Assembly (NCBI RefSeq): GCF_026230105.1
Contig: NC_079478.1
Location: forward strand, 32,193,653-32,257,652
Source: Diorhabda sublineata
Taxonomy: Eukaryota > Arthropoda > Insecta > Coleoptera > Chrysomelidae
Direction: 5' to 3'
DNA length: 64,000 nt
Shown here piece by piece: positions 1 through 14,128 of this stretch. Made by a program: the position numbers and the translations under genes. The notes beneath the pieces are model-generated. The model was not told the DNA's origin. It saw only the letters and a list, made by a program, of their open reading frames with translations, and made no database searches. Position 1 is the stretch's first letter. Each line of letters starts with the position of its first letter.

Positions 1-1141
1 AAACCTATCATCAAAAATGTCTAAACTTATTGTGAAAATCTTTCAATGCATGCGTAAAAATATATCCTAACTTTTATTGATAAGTGCTTAAATTGATTCA
101 TGATTGGATCGGAAACTTTTTAAACAATCCTCGTAAGTCAATCATAAGAGTTCCGTGTCCCACAAATCGAATAAGAAGTACTTTAACCCAGGAAATGACT
201 TTACAAAAAATGCTTTCGAAATTATCAATTGCACCAAACCAAATTTAAGTGAAGCACAAGGAAATAAAAACTAAGAAATAAACAAGTAGATAATGTTAAA
301 ATTTTGAAAAAAGCAATAACTTATTTATAATAATTTTTATTTTCGAATTTTCTCACGTTTCATGAGTTTCTCGCGTTTTTATTTTGTGTAATTAGATTTT
401 CCCCTTCATATTTGTACTCTAATGGAATAATTATAGTAATCATTGCGATAAAGTTTCTCATTTTAACCCAAAAAATTAAAAATATGAGACTACCATCACG
501 ATAACGTCGGAATATAAAGGAATTTTATTATATCATTGTATCATTTTTACGATTTTTCTTAAGCAAGTGTTCCAGTTGTAAACGTGCAGTCGTAAAAATG
601 TATATATTTCCACAAAATCATTTATCTTTATTTGAAATATAAAACATCAAATTCTTGTTGAATCATGGTTTCGAATGAGTGAGATAAGACAACGCCGCAC
701 CATAAAAAGTATATATGTAGAAAAGAAAATGAGCAGCTAATATTTTCTAACAAAGTAAAAACAGAACTAGTCAGAGGATTCTGAATAGTTTACAGTGACA
801 CTTAACACCGTAAAAAAACTAACCCACAATATTTTTAAAAAACAATTTGACACTGTAACATTCTATTGCCGCTAAATATCGGATTACCTCAAGCGCCAGT
901 TTTTTATCGTGGTATACTTTACTTTCTCCGGGCAGAGAGAGAAAAAAAATTAAATACTCCTGTGGTAAAGATGGTAATGATGAAAACGCTGAAGCCAGCA
1001 GAACAAATATTCTCCTGGATTGGTAATCTGGGTATTTGCTGTTAATGTTCCTTATGAAACTTTCCTAATACGGAGTCATAGAAGAAAGTGACGGACGGTG
1101 GAAGCTTTACGTGCTGCGGTTCTCATATCTCGATATCTTCG

Positions 1142-1320
1142 TTAACAATTTCCCTACTCAGGAGGTTGAAGACTTAAACACGACCACCACTGAGACGAGA
1201 AAACTTAGCACCCTACTGAGGCCTGAATACTCAGCTTCCTCAATAACAGATTTCTCACTCTCGGTTGGCTGAAGGACCAAACACGACCACTATCGAGACC
1301 TGAAAACTAGTAACTCCAGG
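1142..1320. repeat. Imperfect tandem duplication, about 103-bp unit
   Basis: Two diverged copies sit head to tail. AACAATTTCCCTACTC and TTGAAGACTTAAACACGACC in the first recur as AACAGATTTCTCACTC and CTGAAGGACCAAACACGACC in the second, offset by 103 bp. No protein match was recognised. Confidence 0.55.
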
Positions 1321-1899
1321 TATAAGAAACAAAATAATCGCATATTCATATACTCAGCATTACACTTCTACTTGACTTTGTACTTGTATATAAAAAAATT
1401 GAGAACGTACCAATCTCTATATTTCGAAAACCAGAAATTAGAAAATATGAAAGAATTGTTCTCAATTGAAACAAATCAATAATAGAGAAGGGTTAACATA
1501 ACCTCTAGAAATCGTGAATGAAAAGAGGAATTATATTTCATTTTAAGGATAGTTCAACTACTTTTTCAATGGAACTACTTACTTGACTTTATTTTTATAA
1601 GTTCACTAAAAATATGAAGAAAACTCTTAATCAATTTTAAAGTGTAAATTCAATCAAATTATGTATGAAAAACTAGCAATCCACTATTCATAAAAAGCAA
1701 ACAAAGCGGACATGAAGTAGGAAAAGCGAAGAAACCTTAGCGCAAGTTGGACTCACTAAATCCCTTTAAGATATAGTTGGTGCAAGAATTCTATTAAACA
1801 TGGCAAATGTTGACTGGCAATCAAAAGGATTGCAGTTGGATGTTCATCTTAGTCCGAATTTTTGCAACTATCCGAAAAAGTCAGTAAAAAACTGAAGTG

Positions 1900-2330
1900 T
1901 ACTGCCCATCCGTTATTTTTTGTGTTCTTTAGTAAAAAGAACTGTGAAGTGACTAAAGTCTTCGAATTATCAGTTTTTCATTAACAATTTTATGAATAAG
2001 TGATCATGATATTTGCGGAAATTCCTTAGCTAGAACAATAATTGTAAATGTACTGTTTAGCTGTAGCTTCTCTTTGATTGCTTATACCAGTTCATCAGTT
2101 AGTATAGACTGGCGTCCACATCGTTCTTCATCTGCAACTAGATCACATCCTTCATTAAACTGTCTGATCCATCTTCTCATCATTGAATCACTTATATCCG
2201 ATAAATTTGCCTTGGTTTAAGTTTCCTCTCATTTAGAAAACCGATTACTACAGATTTAATTTGACAAGCAGCGGTTGTAATTATATTATATAGCGATTTC
2301 TTCTGCTTGAGTCAGAGTTTTTTCCATGCG
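1900..2330 (-). mobile_element. mariner transposase fragment (N-terminal HTH part)
   Basis: Read on the minus strand, pieces of the mariner DNA-binding region appear in order: KTLTQAEEIAI, then VVIGFLNERKLKPRQIYRI, then RRWIRQFNEGCDLVADEERCGRQ followed closely by SILTDELV, then an LAKEFPQIS-like stretch after a frame change. The W-x-x-x-F-x-x-G pattern and the later GR turn are typical of mariner HTH domains. The catalytic half is missing and several stops interrupt the frame. This is a dead fragment. Confidence 0.65.
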
Positions 2331-5300
2331 TCTTGGGACTGCGATCACAGCGCTAATGGTATTGACAATGATTGAGAGCACATTGAAAAAGTTACTGCAT
2401 GTCCGTAACTAGTTATCAAAAAGCTATGTAAATGAAATATCTCAAATATTATAGAACATACATCATTTTAAAATGTTCAAAGTTGTTCTTTTTAATTTAA
2501 TACTATAAATTATTTCCTCCTTAAACAGATCGATAAAAAGGCTGATTGGAGTCTGCAATGTTTGTAATGAAAATAAGAACATGACATTCATTTATATCAA
2601 TTTCAAAAACCAAGAACTAATAATAAGATAAATTACAAAACAAATAAAACTAACATGGTTGAGCTAGAGGTATTCCCTTCAGTTGAATTTAACGTTGCTA
2701 GATGTTGATTTTGGTATGTAGAGATAAAGTTAACTGTCACTATGCTTTTCCATTACATGTTGCGGCTACCGTTTCGTTCACAATATTCCTCTCGTGTGGA
2801 ATTTGTTAGTTTTTCTCTCGTTATTTCATATACTATTTTCCAGAGAAAGTTATTAGAATAGTTGCTAAGAGGAAGAATCCTTCATAATTCAATTTCAGTA
2901 ATTTTCTAAAATAAATGTTGTGAGAGTTAACTAACATTAATTTCTTGATGTATTTATGGATACTAAATATTATATATATATAGCAATAAATTGCAAAAAC
3001 TTGGTAATAATTTTTTTGTATTACATAAATCACATTTTATCACAAATAAAGGTGACTTCAATAAATCTTAATCGGTCACTATATTTTTTTATTGTACAAT
3101 TATACTGGCGAATTTTTCTTTTATGGAGCAATTTGTCATTTTAAGTTCAGTTCATGTATTAATATGTTCGACTATTATTAATCTCGATGGAAATAATATT
3201 TGGGTATCGTGCAAATACGTCATTAACGATTTTATTCCAGATACATATACGATAAGCTCAAAGTTTATGATTATCCACTGTAATTACTATTATTAGAATC
3301 AATTCTTTAATTCAATATATGTTTTGTTAAGGGCCACTTTAATTAAAAGTTCAAAAATGATTTATATCAATAATTATCAACTTTTGATACTTAGATTATA
3401 AGTCAATATCACGCCTGGGAAAGCTGTCCTAATTTATATATCAAATATTCAACTACTTCTGAGAAATTAATACTATCCATAAACAATGAAAATATGATTA
3501 TTAATATCCATTACATTTCCTTTCTTAAGAGAACGTATGCTTTTTATTAACTTGTTCTGTACCTTCACTCATTAATCTGAATAACCATACATTACTTATT
3601 TATCACTCAGTTTTTATTGATGAGCTTTATTATGAAATCAATGACGAAAATATATACAAATTATTTAATATCCTATCCTAACCTCAATAGCAATAAAATG
3701 AAATGATCTCCACCTTCTTCTTTGATCTCACATTAAGATTGCCCAGAAATTGAGTTTGGATGTTGGTCGAAAAGTTTGGAAATCTCACCAGGTTCTACCG
3801 CTATCGCCATTTGCATAAAGAGCGAAGTAATAAAATTTTGTTATATTAACTTTTCAAGTTGTGCTGGGACCCTTCTCTGTAAAGAAGCGTCGGAATAGTT
3901 ACATCGTCGTCGGCATCGGCCCTTATGAATTACTAAAGCTTAAAGTGAGTAATGTTTCCTTGGGGTACAGATAGTTCACCTTTTGTACAACACAACCGAG
4001 AGGTTTGTTTGAAAAATTGATTTTGCTGTTAAATAAAGAGCACTAAATAACTAGATAATCTCATTATTGAGATGAATTGATTTCACATCGAAGAATGATA
4101 TTTTTTCACAGATCTATCTTTTTAAACAAGATTTCAGTTTATTATATTTGTGAGAAATGATTTGTTGGATTAATAGTTAAATTTTATTGTTTTACTTATT
4201 AATCTGTTTTCAAATTCTGATAGATAAGTATGGATGTATATTTAATTACTGATACTGTTGATATTCAGTTACTTTTTTACGAACTGAATATTAGTTATTT
4301 TCCAATATCTGTTTAGCAATTTGTGATAGATCAGGTTTTCATCAAACTCAACTTTTGTTGTCTTTGAATGAAGTGATAATTTCATATTATATTAGAATAG
4401 TGTAATATTACTTTTTTGGAAGTATGGTATTTAAGGTACATTGTCCATTACTATTAATGGTTTTTTTAAATTAGGAATTAACTGTGTCCAAATCCACTTT
4501 ATAAATATTTCACCGTTCATTTCACCATAGGATTCTTACGACGATGAATTGGAGGAAAACACCAAATGGACATTTTCTGTGAATCCTTTTGATAAAACAA
4601 CGTGAACAATAATAAAACGTTTATAGCCGCAACCTCCTGTTTTAAGTACGTTTAACACTATTGTCCTGCCAGGAACTTAATTATTGTCCTTTGGCATCGT
4701 ATTATTATTTCATATGTTTATTCACTTATTTTGTTAATACATGTTATATAAGTTATTTCATACTGTCATTTTGGTTTTAATCGAGTTATCTGACTGGGAT
4801 CCTTATTAGAACAGAACATACCGTTCTACAGATATTTTCAGCACTGTTGATACTCTCTGAATTTTATGATATGGATAGAAATGTCCTTAAATAGACGTTA
4901 ACTTCATTATAATACCTCCTGAACAGATGAAAGAGGTTGAAAAGTTCCCCGTTGTTTTCTTTCATCTCATAAATTCAGCTGTACTCAAGCCATTTTTTTA
5001 AAATAACTTTTGTTTGACTCATTTCAGAAATTTCTACAGATATTTACAAATTGCGCAAAATTATAAAGATTATTTACCGATGTAAAATTGAATACTATTT
5101 AACACTAAATACACGTTAAATCCAAAAATTCGTTAAAAACATTACAGTAAACAAAGCTCACGTCAAATTAAACTTTTAGTACGGTCAGTTATTCACGTTA
5201 CGTCAATTATATCGTTGACTCTTTTTACAATTACTACTGTCGATTTAAAGAAGATATTACGTTTATCTTGTAATTGGTCTTATGAAGATCGAATGTTGTT

Positions 5301-7199
5301 ATGTTTCATTTCTGTTGATAGAAGAAGATTGTATGATGAAAATATGTGTTTTAGGAATTGTTAGATAAAAATACAAAACTGGCAGACGTCTTATATAACT
5401 GTATATTTCATTTGCAGTATCCCCTCCAGAATCTTTTAATAATGTTGCCAACCATCACACTCTGGTAATTTTTCAAATGTTGCAATGTCTTCCTTCAATG
5501 CTCCAAATTTGAAAATGCCAGTTTTTTGTAAATGATGTTCATTTAGAAATACAAAGAACAGTATGATATGAAAACTAGACGAAATTTAAATATATCTTGA
5601 CTGTGGCATAAAAATTTTCCGTTATAGTGAGTTTTCTGACAATTTATGTTCTTGTATTTGGTTCACTGATTATGAAAAGAGGTCCCTGATGTAAAAAATC
5701 TAAAATCACATTGCACTACAAACATACATAATGTCCATTATCAAACCAATACAAAATAAAGTATGTATTTGACTAAAAAATAAAAACTATTGGATAACAG
5801 TGATATATACAACCTTTGTCGCTAGATATAATTCATCAGGAGCTTCGTATATAAAATTATTGAGTTGCTCTAGCATAAAAGTTCTTGCCTTTTCAGCTAC
5901 ACGTTTCTCTGGTTCACGTTGGATGAGCACAAGTAATTTTCCTTATATTGATCACATCCATATCATTTCATTCACAAAGATACTTAATATTTAGTACTTA
6001 TATTGCTAAAATATGCCAAAATTACATTTACCAATTAAGAAGTGTTCTCTTACGGCAAATCGACTAATGAATATCCGAGTCGCCCAAGAAATTATTCGAT
6101 ACCGGCATCAAAACGTTCCTGAAGTTGTAATAGAAATATGTTTGTCTCGCTCATATTTGAAATGCCCTCGTAGATATTATTTACTTAAAACCTAATAATA
6201 CAGGAATTAATAAAAAATTATTTCAATTGCCCAATGGAAAATCAAAAACTTTTATGAAAGTCCCTCATTAAACTGCTACGTGCCTTAGGAAAAAAATTTC
6301 TTTGTTCCGTACAGGCGAAAATCCCTGTCGAATACGCACTCCAATAATACGTATTGAACCAATTATCTCTCCAAATGTGTAACGTATATGTGAGTATGAA
6401 GACGGCAAATAACTTGTGTCGTTAAAACGCCTTATCTAAGTAATCTTCTAATAACATCACTATTATCCAGTGTTAGAGAGAGGCTATGTATAATTTTCCT
6501 ATTCTAAAAGCCATTTTGTCCTACCAGATCTTGAATAAAGTTAGTCCAATCTATTTTGTGAAATTGCATTTAATCCAAATTCAGAGGAGCGAATCATAAG
6601 ATAAGTGTGTAAGTTATGCCTAGTAGGTTAAGTTTGTTATTAAAGTGGCCTGCGATTGAGGCAATTAATTAGATTAATTGAATTACTTCCGATCAACGAG
6701 CAGAGAGCATTGTTTGAACCACCAGGTTAGGACCATGATATATTTTGTTAGGTAAACCGCTTTGGCACGTTATTTCACTCAATTACGTATCTTAGATCAA
6801 GATAAGTTATGTATTTAAATTAATTAAATTTTCCCTAAAGGAACTTTTTGAATAATGCACTCAGGTTAAGCAGTAGTTTGTTTTTTTTGGGGGGGAAAAA
6901 ATCCGTTCACAAAAATGTATTTGTGATGTACTATTATTTTATTATTATGGAAAACATCTACATTTCTCTTAAGAAAAAAATAAAAACTGTGGACACTTTT
7001 CAATAAATATTTGAGTCCCTAGAAGTGAAATTCACGAAAAAAGACAACAATTATATTCAGAAATTCATTTAATTGCTAATTATTTTGATTCTTTAATTAA
7101 GAATTTATGACATAGAATAACTTTCTAGACCATTAGAACAATATAGAGTTTTAAATTTGAATTTCGTGTCTGGAAAACGAATTCTGATCAATGAGACAT
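2331..7199. other. AT-rich non-coding stretch
   Basis: I found no credible exon, transposase or RNA gene here. Open frames on both strands are short and low in complexity. The stretch probably belongs to an upstream intron or flank of the Sidestep-like gene. Confidence 0.5.
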
Positions 7200-8480
7200 C
7201 GAATGCATTTGACAATAACCCAATAAAGATAATAATAGGAGAAATCAACGTGAAAATATGACGCGAACGGCTGGCAGATATTATAGATAGATGATAGAAA
7301 TGGATCGATCTGATCTTTCAAATCTCAGACTAACAGTTGCACACAATACAGATTATAAAAAAATAGAACCAGATAAAATTAAAATTCAAAAAAATGTGAA
7401 ATGACACCTTAAGAATTAAGGTACATAATATTTTGAAAAACAGAAAACAGTAAATAAGAAGATATATATATATATAAGTGTATGTAAGAGCAAGTATCAA
7501 AACCTCTCCAACAGAAGAAGAAAACAGTAATCGTGTGGCTAAAAATCAGCGGTGATGTAAACAGATCGAATGGAGAAATATAAGACCTTAACCTGACCTG
7601 AATATGATATCTTAAACATACGAGTATATAGGAAAATATAAGAAATATGGGGAACATCAACCCATGATTCTTTGAATTACTAGTTGATACTAAATGAGGA
7701 GAAATACATTCGTCTTGTATTTTAAAATCTGAACTAACCCATACACTTGAAGATGACCAAAAGAACGGTTGAACTAGATCGGATAACAATGAAGTTCATA
7801 AATAAATAATGTTGAACTATCTAATACAATATATAACGTTATAAGTCTTATATCCCATATGCCAAAGACATTTTTGGGAATAATTCATGTGAAACGGAAA
7901 TAGGAAAGAGAGCTGGAGAATCGGGACACGCTAGAGGCACTGTTTTGTAGAAATTTTTTTCGCACAAAGACCGCGATCAATGTATAGACGTTTTTTCTTG
8001 ACTATGAAAAGACCGAGGTGGAGAAAGCAAACTAATAGATGTGCTTCACAAAGTTAAAATCCATGAAATTGACATTCGTATTTCGAAAAAGTTAATATTG
8101 GAACTAAATATCCTACATAAGAGGAGACACATACAACTTAGAGTACTACTCACCCTTGTTATTCAATGAGTAGCCTGAACGATTATCTGAATGAAATCCA
8201 GCTAGTTTGTCATATTTAGGTGAACGGAGAAACTTACTAATTACAAATAGATACGCCTCCGATACAATCATTTTGCATAATATTAACGAAGGTGGAAAAA
8301 CTTATGGTCTGAACATAAATGTGTGACATTCAGTCCTTCATTGATTGATGATGTAGACCAAGTGGAGCAAGGGTTTAGAGGATTCATTCAATCCAAGTTC
8401 AAATTTCTAGAAAGGATAAACTTAGACGTGGATATCAGATTTAAATGTCGCTAGATATAGCACATCCTAGTTTTAACAAA
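7200..8480 (+). mobile_element. RTE-like LINE remnant (endonuclease and reverse transcriptase)
   Basis: Frame-shifted pieces of a non-LTR polyprotein can be followed on the + strand. Near 7225 lies IKIIIGEINVKI, like the endonuclease motif usually ILGDFNAKIG. Near 7925-7960 is a GTREALF-like stretch seen just before RT domain 2. At 8000-8065 are DYEKTEVEKAN and VLHKVKIHEIDIRIS. At 8145 is a YSPLLFNE stretch, and near 8255 RYASDTIIL, where the catalytic YADDT has lost its first aspartate. These follow the order of RTE-type insect LINE reverse transcriptases. Many stops and shifts show it is inactive. The 3' end was not located. Confidence 0.68.
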
Positions 8481-9379
8481 ATATAACCTCTACTTGATGA
8501 TGATAACAACGAATGTTCTAGAAATATATTAGGAGGTGGAAAATACCATTTACTCTCACTGATATTCGAAACAAAAATAAAGTTGAAAACAACTGTTAGT
8601 GCTTCGTCGCTTACTAATTTGACGGTTGTTTATTATTATGGTAGACCCATCACAAATCAAAATGTTGTGTATAAAAGAAGAACTATACATTAAAATATAA
8701 TATGGTGTGATTCAATTTACGAGTAGACTTTTATTTACAAATCATTAAGAGTAATTTTAAACCATTAAACTTGCTGAGCAAACTGGTCGTACAGGTAATA
8801 AACCAATAACGTCAGAAGAATCCTTAATAGCCGTAACCAGGCAGCTATAATAGTAATAAGTATTTACAATATCTCCACCAAAGCTGGAATAATAAATAAA
8901 GATGGCTCACATAAACTAACTTATTTCAATAATCTTCAATAATTCATACTTTCGCAACTGCAATATTCATTAGTAAACAGCAACAACTGAAGATCAATCT
9001 GTAGATGTTTGAGTCATACTAGAATACTATCCATACCTGAAAATTGGACAATGAGAGAATTTGATATTCTGCAACATCCGTAAGAAAAATTATGAATTTC
9101 ATCATTGGAAACTACGCTTGATGAAACTATAATTTAGATACACGTAACGATTTTACTGACACTCTTTCAATTTTCCTAATGAGGTTACAATTTCCAATAA
9201 AACTGAAGACAAATCTTTAAATGTTTGTGGCATGTTAGAAGTACATTCACATTTGTGAAGTAGAAAAATTACGAATTTTGGGAAAAATACAGTAAATGCG
9301 ATTACAGCAGATGCTCAATACAACAAGTCATGCGATTTTTAAAACTTTGCAATACACTTAACAACATTCCGGATGGCTC

Positions 9380-9900
9380 AATTTTTCTTATCTCTGTGGT
9401 AATGGCATGTTTTTTTTTGATAAACAATGTTTTTTAAGTGACCCCACAGGCAATAGTCGTTCATTCAGTTTTTCGGGTTTTTGGGTGTGGGATTCACGCA
9501 TCTAGCGAGGATTGTTACGTGATCAGTATCTACAATTATACCATTAATACAAAAGTGGCCTCATCGCAAAACATAACATCGCTTAAAAAATTTAGATCGT
9601 TTTGATTCTAAAGTTTTTTCATCAGTAGATCTGCAAACTGCAAACGTCTATCAAAATCGTCACCTGACAACACTTGAACCAATATTACTTTGTATGGATG
9701 GAATTTATTATCATGTAAAATTTCAATTTCGTGTTCGCGAAATATCAAGTTTACTGTCTAGTGTGTCTAGTACTCAAGTGTGGATGATTTTTCAACATGA
9801 CACAAATATCTAAAGATTTGTTTTCAGTTGATGTAGCTTTTCTGCGCCCTGATTTGAATAAATTTCTACTGAACCAGTTTATTTAACTATTTTACTAATT
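9380..9900 (-). mobile_element. Tc1/mariner-type transposase fragment
   Basis: Minus-strand pieces read VQVLSGDDFDRRLQFADLL, then MFCDEATFVL, then RESHTQKPEKLNE across a frameshift. This is the order seen in a common insect transposase family in which FSDEATF carries the first catalytic aspartate and is followed by a CRxWxxENPHW / HTQxPQKxxVW stretch. The second catalytic aspartate and the C-terminus are missing. C-terminal pieces of what looks like the same family occur at 36330-36560 and 51600-51950. Confidence 0.65.
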
Positions 9901-10220
9901 TACTGACAGTGAATCTCGTTATGAAGTTTCGGTTAGGATATAAATTATTGAAGATATTTCACGTTTCTTGTTGATTTTTACGCCTATTATCATTTCTTAA
10001 TATGTATCATTAAAATATCAATTCGTTTTTTTTTTCAGATAAACGATCAATTGTGACTTTCAATAAACTTAAATAATAATAATTTATTGAAACGTCTAAT
10101 TTGTTATTGTAGCCTAAATGTATTATTTTAACTTCTGCGGGATAACGCGATATTTCCGAAATTATGACATCAGATGAAAAATTATGATCACTTCTTAAGT
10201 ATTTCGAAAAGCGAAAAATA

Positions 10221-10366
10221 TACAGGGTGAGCCATTTGAAATAACAACAATATAGATGCCATCATAATACCGGCCGTATCACAAGACCCTACACAAAAAT
10301 TTATAAAAATCGTACAAGCCGTTTCCGAGATAAATGAGGCGTAACATACGTAAAACTCACACTGTA
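10221..10366. repeat. Small MITE-like element with CAGGGTGAG ends
   Basis: The left end reads TACAGGGTGAGCC. The right end reads AAAACTCACACTGTA, whose complement is TACAGTGTGAGTTTT. The 146-bp unit therefore has short inverted ends beginning at TA dinucleotides, as in non-autonomous DNA elements. It has no coding capacity. Confidence 0.55.
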
Positions 10367-11302
10367 TAATAAAATAGTTGCTTGGGTAAAGTGTTGTGAC
10401 AATGGCATTAAATTGATAAGAGAACTATTCACAGAAGTTTGGATAACGATTCTATAGGAGTAATAGGTAGTAATGGGTTGGTATAAAACAACTGCTATGA
10501 ATTGGCATCATGTGGATAAATACGGTACATAACGAGATAAAGTAAAAAATACGAGTATGTACTTTCATTTGGTTGCGATTAGATAACTGTTCACGGCAAG
10601 ACTAGAGGTACGTTAAATTTTGCTTTCGCATATAAAAATGTTTGTTCTCATGGAATATCCTCTTGATAAGGAAATTAGGGTAACTTGTTATTTGTTATTG
10701 TTATTGTTATTTTCCCCACTAGTTTCATGAATCCAATTCCTAAATTCATTCTTGTGAAAAAATATTGCTGTACAGACAATTTATATATTCCAGAAACTAT
10801 GATGAAAAAATTGCTGATGATATCTACCTTAAAAACTGAAATTATATCATGCATCCGTGAAAGACGAAGATGTTGTTTGAAATACTTCCAAAATAGCTTT
10901 CAAAGTACAAAAATGTGAATAATATCATAATATATAGTATAATTCTATAATCAGCTCGTAAACTTCATTCACCGAAAACAAACTATTATTCCCTTCATTA
11001 CATTTTTATTACATCGGAATACTCAAGATATATTCAGAGCTACAGTGCTTCATTCTTTCCCATCAATATTCTAGCTGCATTTGATATAATAGATAATTCA
11101 CTCTAAATTAGTATTTATCATCTCAAATAATGACGAGAGTTGAATTTTATCACGTTCAAGGAAACATTTGGGCACATTTATAGATTATGATATTATTCAT
11201 TATACAGTGAAATAAGAAATATGTGACTGAAATGAATGAATGGATCAGCAAAACTAGATAATATCACGATACACATACACGGTGTTCCTATACGCAAGCA
11301 CG

Positions 11303-11941
11303 CGTGATCTCCCTCGCACAATGTGTCGTCACGTTGGAATCAAAATGTTAAGTATAATGTACGCGATATACCTGTTGATTCCAAAAGTAATATTTGATGC
11401 ACATACATATCTATATATGTATTATTTATATGGTTATTGAATTTGCCAGTTAAATTTCATATTCTTGAGACCGCGTGCGGTTTACAAGGAATATAATTTC
11501 CTGCTTGTTCCGTGAAATACGAGACTATTTAGAATATGATTAGCAAAATCATGAATTTATTAAATTTAATAATATTCATTCTGATATATTATGTGTGTGG
11601 TTTTTTGTGCTATACGACATTAATTTATCATATTTCAAATTAATTCTATCCTCTCGACCACAGGGTCATGTCCATTGCTTCGACAAGTCTTTTTTTTTTG
11701 GAAACCAAAGTACCGTTTCTTTATTATTTTGATTAGTGTTTTTGCATGTAGCGACAAAATTAGAAAAGTACAATCGATTAAAAGAAAATAACAGTTAGGT
11801 CAACCCTTTGTTTATTGCCTCTTAACACAAAAAATTACACAAACCCACAAAAACCTAGTAAATCGTACAATTCCAACCTAATCTTAATGGTTAAGGAAAC
11901 ATTCCGATTCCAACGTGACGTCATGCGCGAGGCATGTCAGA
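11303..11941. repeat. Inverted repeat pair, arms about 38 bp, 560 bp apart
   Basis: CGTCACGTTGGAATC at 11327-11341 is the exact reverse complement of GATTCCAACGTGACG at 11906-11920. The match continues outward imperfectly (CTCCCTCGCACA against TGCGCGAGGCATG). The enclosed DNA shows no open frame of interest. It may be a non-autonomous element, but no target duplication was identified. Confidence 0.45.
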
Positions 11942-12879
11942 TTTGAGCTGACATTTCAGCATACCGGTGAGTATCGTGGATAATATGTGAGAAAAATGTT
12001 GTGTATCTCATTAGAAATTTTCTGGTATGAACGAAATTAATATTATTTCAATTCTACTCACATTCAACTTAGCTGTCACTTTTGTGGATGATTTTTTCCA
12101 CATTTGGAACAATATAATTTTATAGACTTTCACGTAAAATCAAAGCTTAGAAATAGACTATGCCTCTATTCTCAATATTTCGGTATCTCTTCGTAACAAT
12201 ATTAGTCAAAACTGGTTTTATTGATCAATTTCATTCCTTTACAAAGTTTACATTCATAATAATCATAATCTTTGTAGAAATGGTAACATTTCACAAAGAA
12301 GGAATTCAAACTCAAATTAATTAACAATCAAATAGAATTGGTTAGTCAGATTCTGCATCATTGTGGTTTGTAAATAAGAAAGAGAGTATCGGATAGCGGA
12401 AGATAGTAAATAAGGGCTACAAAGGAACTTAAATGAGCCTTATTCTGAGAATGTTAGCTGAATGACGGAATAAGGATACTTGTAAATGGCTAATTGTTGG
12501 ACCTGTAATTTAATTGATATTTGTTATGAAAGTGATGAAATGAATGAATCGCGAAACTACGATTAAAAAAAATTCAAGTTGCTCATTACATAGAAGACAA
12601 TGTTTACTTTATGTTTTTTTGTTAATATATTTGATTTGTTAATAATCATAAATTAATAATCGTAAGTGTAGGACTATAGTTTGATAGTTTGGGAGGGATA
12701 TGTTGTGTGAATTCATACGAGGAAAGACTAAAAAATAACTATTTAAACGACAATATTTGTAATTACAAAGCAACGCTATGACCTTAAAAATACCTTTATA
12801 TACAACTGATATTCTCTTCGCCGGTACTACCACACTGTCTTCTCATAATTTTTTTCATGCATGGAAATAATAAAAAGTC

Positions 12880-13440
12880 ACACGTGGTCATATCAGGCCA
12901 GTGAAGTGCGTGGGGTCAAGTAACTATGCCATTTCTAGCCAAAAACTCTAAAAAAAAAAAGATCTGTCTATGCAGATGCATTACAATATCGAAAGAATCA
13001 GCCTCATACGAATCGTGTCGTTTTTGACGGAAGCTGTTGTGCAAATACTAAACAAACGATTTCATTGACGATCTGATCTGGTGAAAAACTCTACGTGATC
13101 TGCTCTTGGCATCAAAACAGCAAATCAATATTGCTGTTATGTTTGATGTGACTTGATTATATTTTTGCGAGGATTGACAATGACGCATTCCATAGACTGC
13201 TGCTTTGATTCTAGGTCATAAGTATATCACCTCATCTCATCACCAAAAATGATCTTGGACAGAAAATATTGATCAGTGTTCTTTCGAACCACTTCATGTT
13301 AAACTCGATTTTTTCAGATTGTCAGTCAAAATCCGAGGAACAAACTTCGCAGCAACTTTTTTAATATCGCTATTTTTAAACCGTACAAGCATTTCCCATA
13401 GCATCATTTTTGTTAGCTGTTGTCAACATTAAAGTAGTTT
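12880..13440 (-). mobile_element. mariner transposase fragment (catalytic region)
   Basis: On the minus strand: KVAAKFVPRILTDN, then a degraded GDE region with IKAAVYGMRHCQSS, then MLICCFDAKS, and near 12900 LARNGIVT followed by PHALHWPDMTTCDFF. The first matches the mariner segment usually RxVPxLLTxxQK. The last matches PHPPYSPDLAPCDFF, which holds the third catalytic aspartate. Several frameshifts and stops make it a pseudogene. It lies 0.6 kb upstream of exon A in antisense orientation. Confidence 0.7.
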
Positions 13441-14017
13441 CAGCTGCATTTTTACCAATGGGAACCAGAATTTCTCTACTACTCGTTGTTTATTTATAAT
13501 TAGCATAATGGCAAAACAAATACTAACAAAAAAACCAGCAGACGTACAGAATAAGCCACGTCGTTATCGCAGATAGCTCAGAATTGGTAATGAATTACGA
13601 TATCTAACATGCAATTCCTGTTATTATTGGGTCTCCGAAATATAACACTGTTACGTGTCTTCTAGTAGAAACTGGAATAATTCTTATTATTGAAGGAATC
13701 ATCAAACAAATTTCTCACCATTTTTTTTGCATGAATTCGTCAAAGCCATGGTTTAGTGTCATTGAGAGTAATATTTATAAAGTCGCATTATTTATTTTAT
13801 TATTACAACAGACTTCAAAAACCTTGTGACTGTTATTCAAAATTTTTCGACACATAAATTATCACGTAATATCGCCAAACGTGTCAGATATATGCATAAA
13901 TTTTTTAAAATTTCTGATTTTTTAGAATATTTGAGGAATCATCTTACAAAAAAGTGAAAATAATAATTTAAAACAATTTAAAATAACAAATTTCATTTGG
14001 TTTTAATTTTTTTCCAG

Positions 14018-14128
14018 TACCTCCTGAAAAAATTACCATCTTCGATGGACGGAAAAAAGATAATTCAGTATTATTAGGACCCTACAACGAAGGTTCCAAT
14101 ATCAATTTAGTCTGTGAAGTTAAGGGAG
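14018..14128 (+). CDS. Sidestep-like exon A: first half of Ig2
   Basis: The exon follows a polypyrimidine tract ending in TTTCCAG and is followed by GTAAG. It begins in phase 1 (two bases complete a split codon) and ends in phase 1. It encodes PPEKITIFDG at the start of an Ig domain, then the B-strand cysteine in NLVCEVKGG. The glycine codon is split across the intron and is completed by the GT that opens exon B, giving GGRPKPKV. The sequence GxPxPxVxW is typical of Ig C- or I-set domains. The preceding exon is not in the window, so the linker from Ig1 is missing. The fit in frame and phase to exon B makes this a confident call. Confidence 0.9.

Noticed and set aside
7409..7789. Longest minus-strand open frame (126 codons)
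   Set aside because: It is hydrophobic and low in complexity, has no recognisable domain, and lies antisense within a LINE remnant on the + strand.
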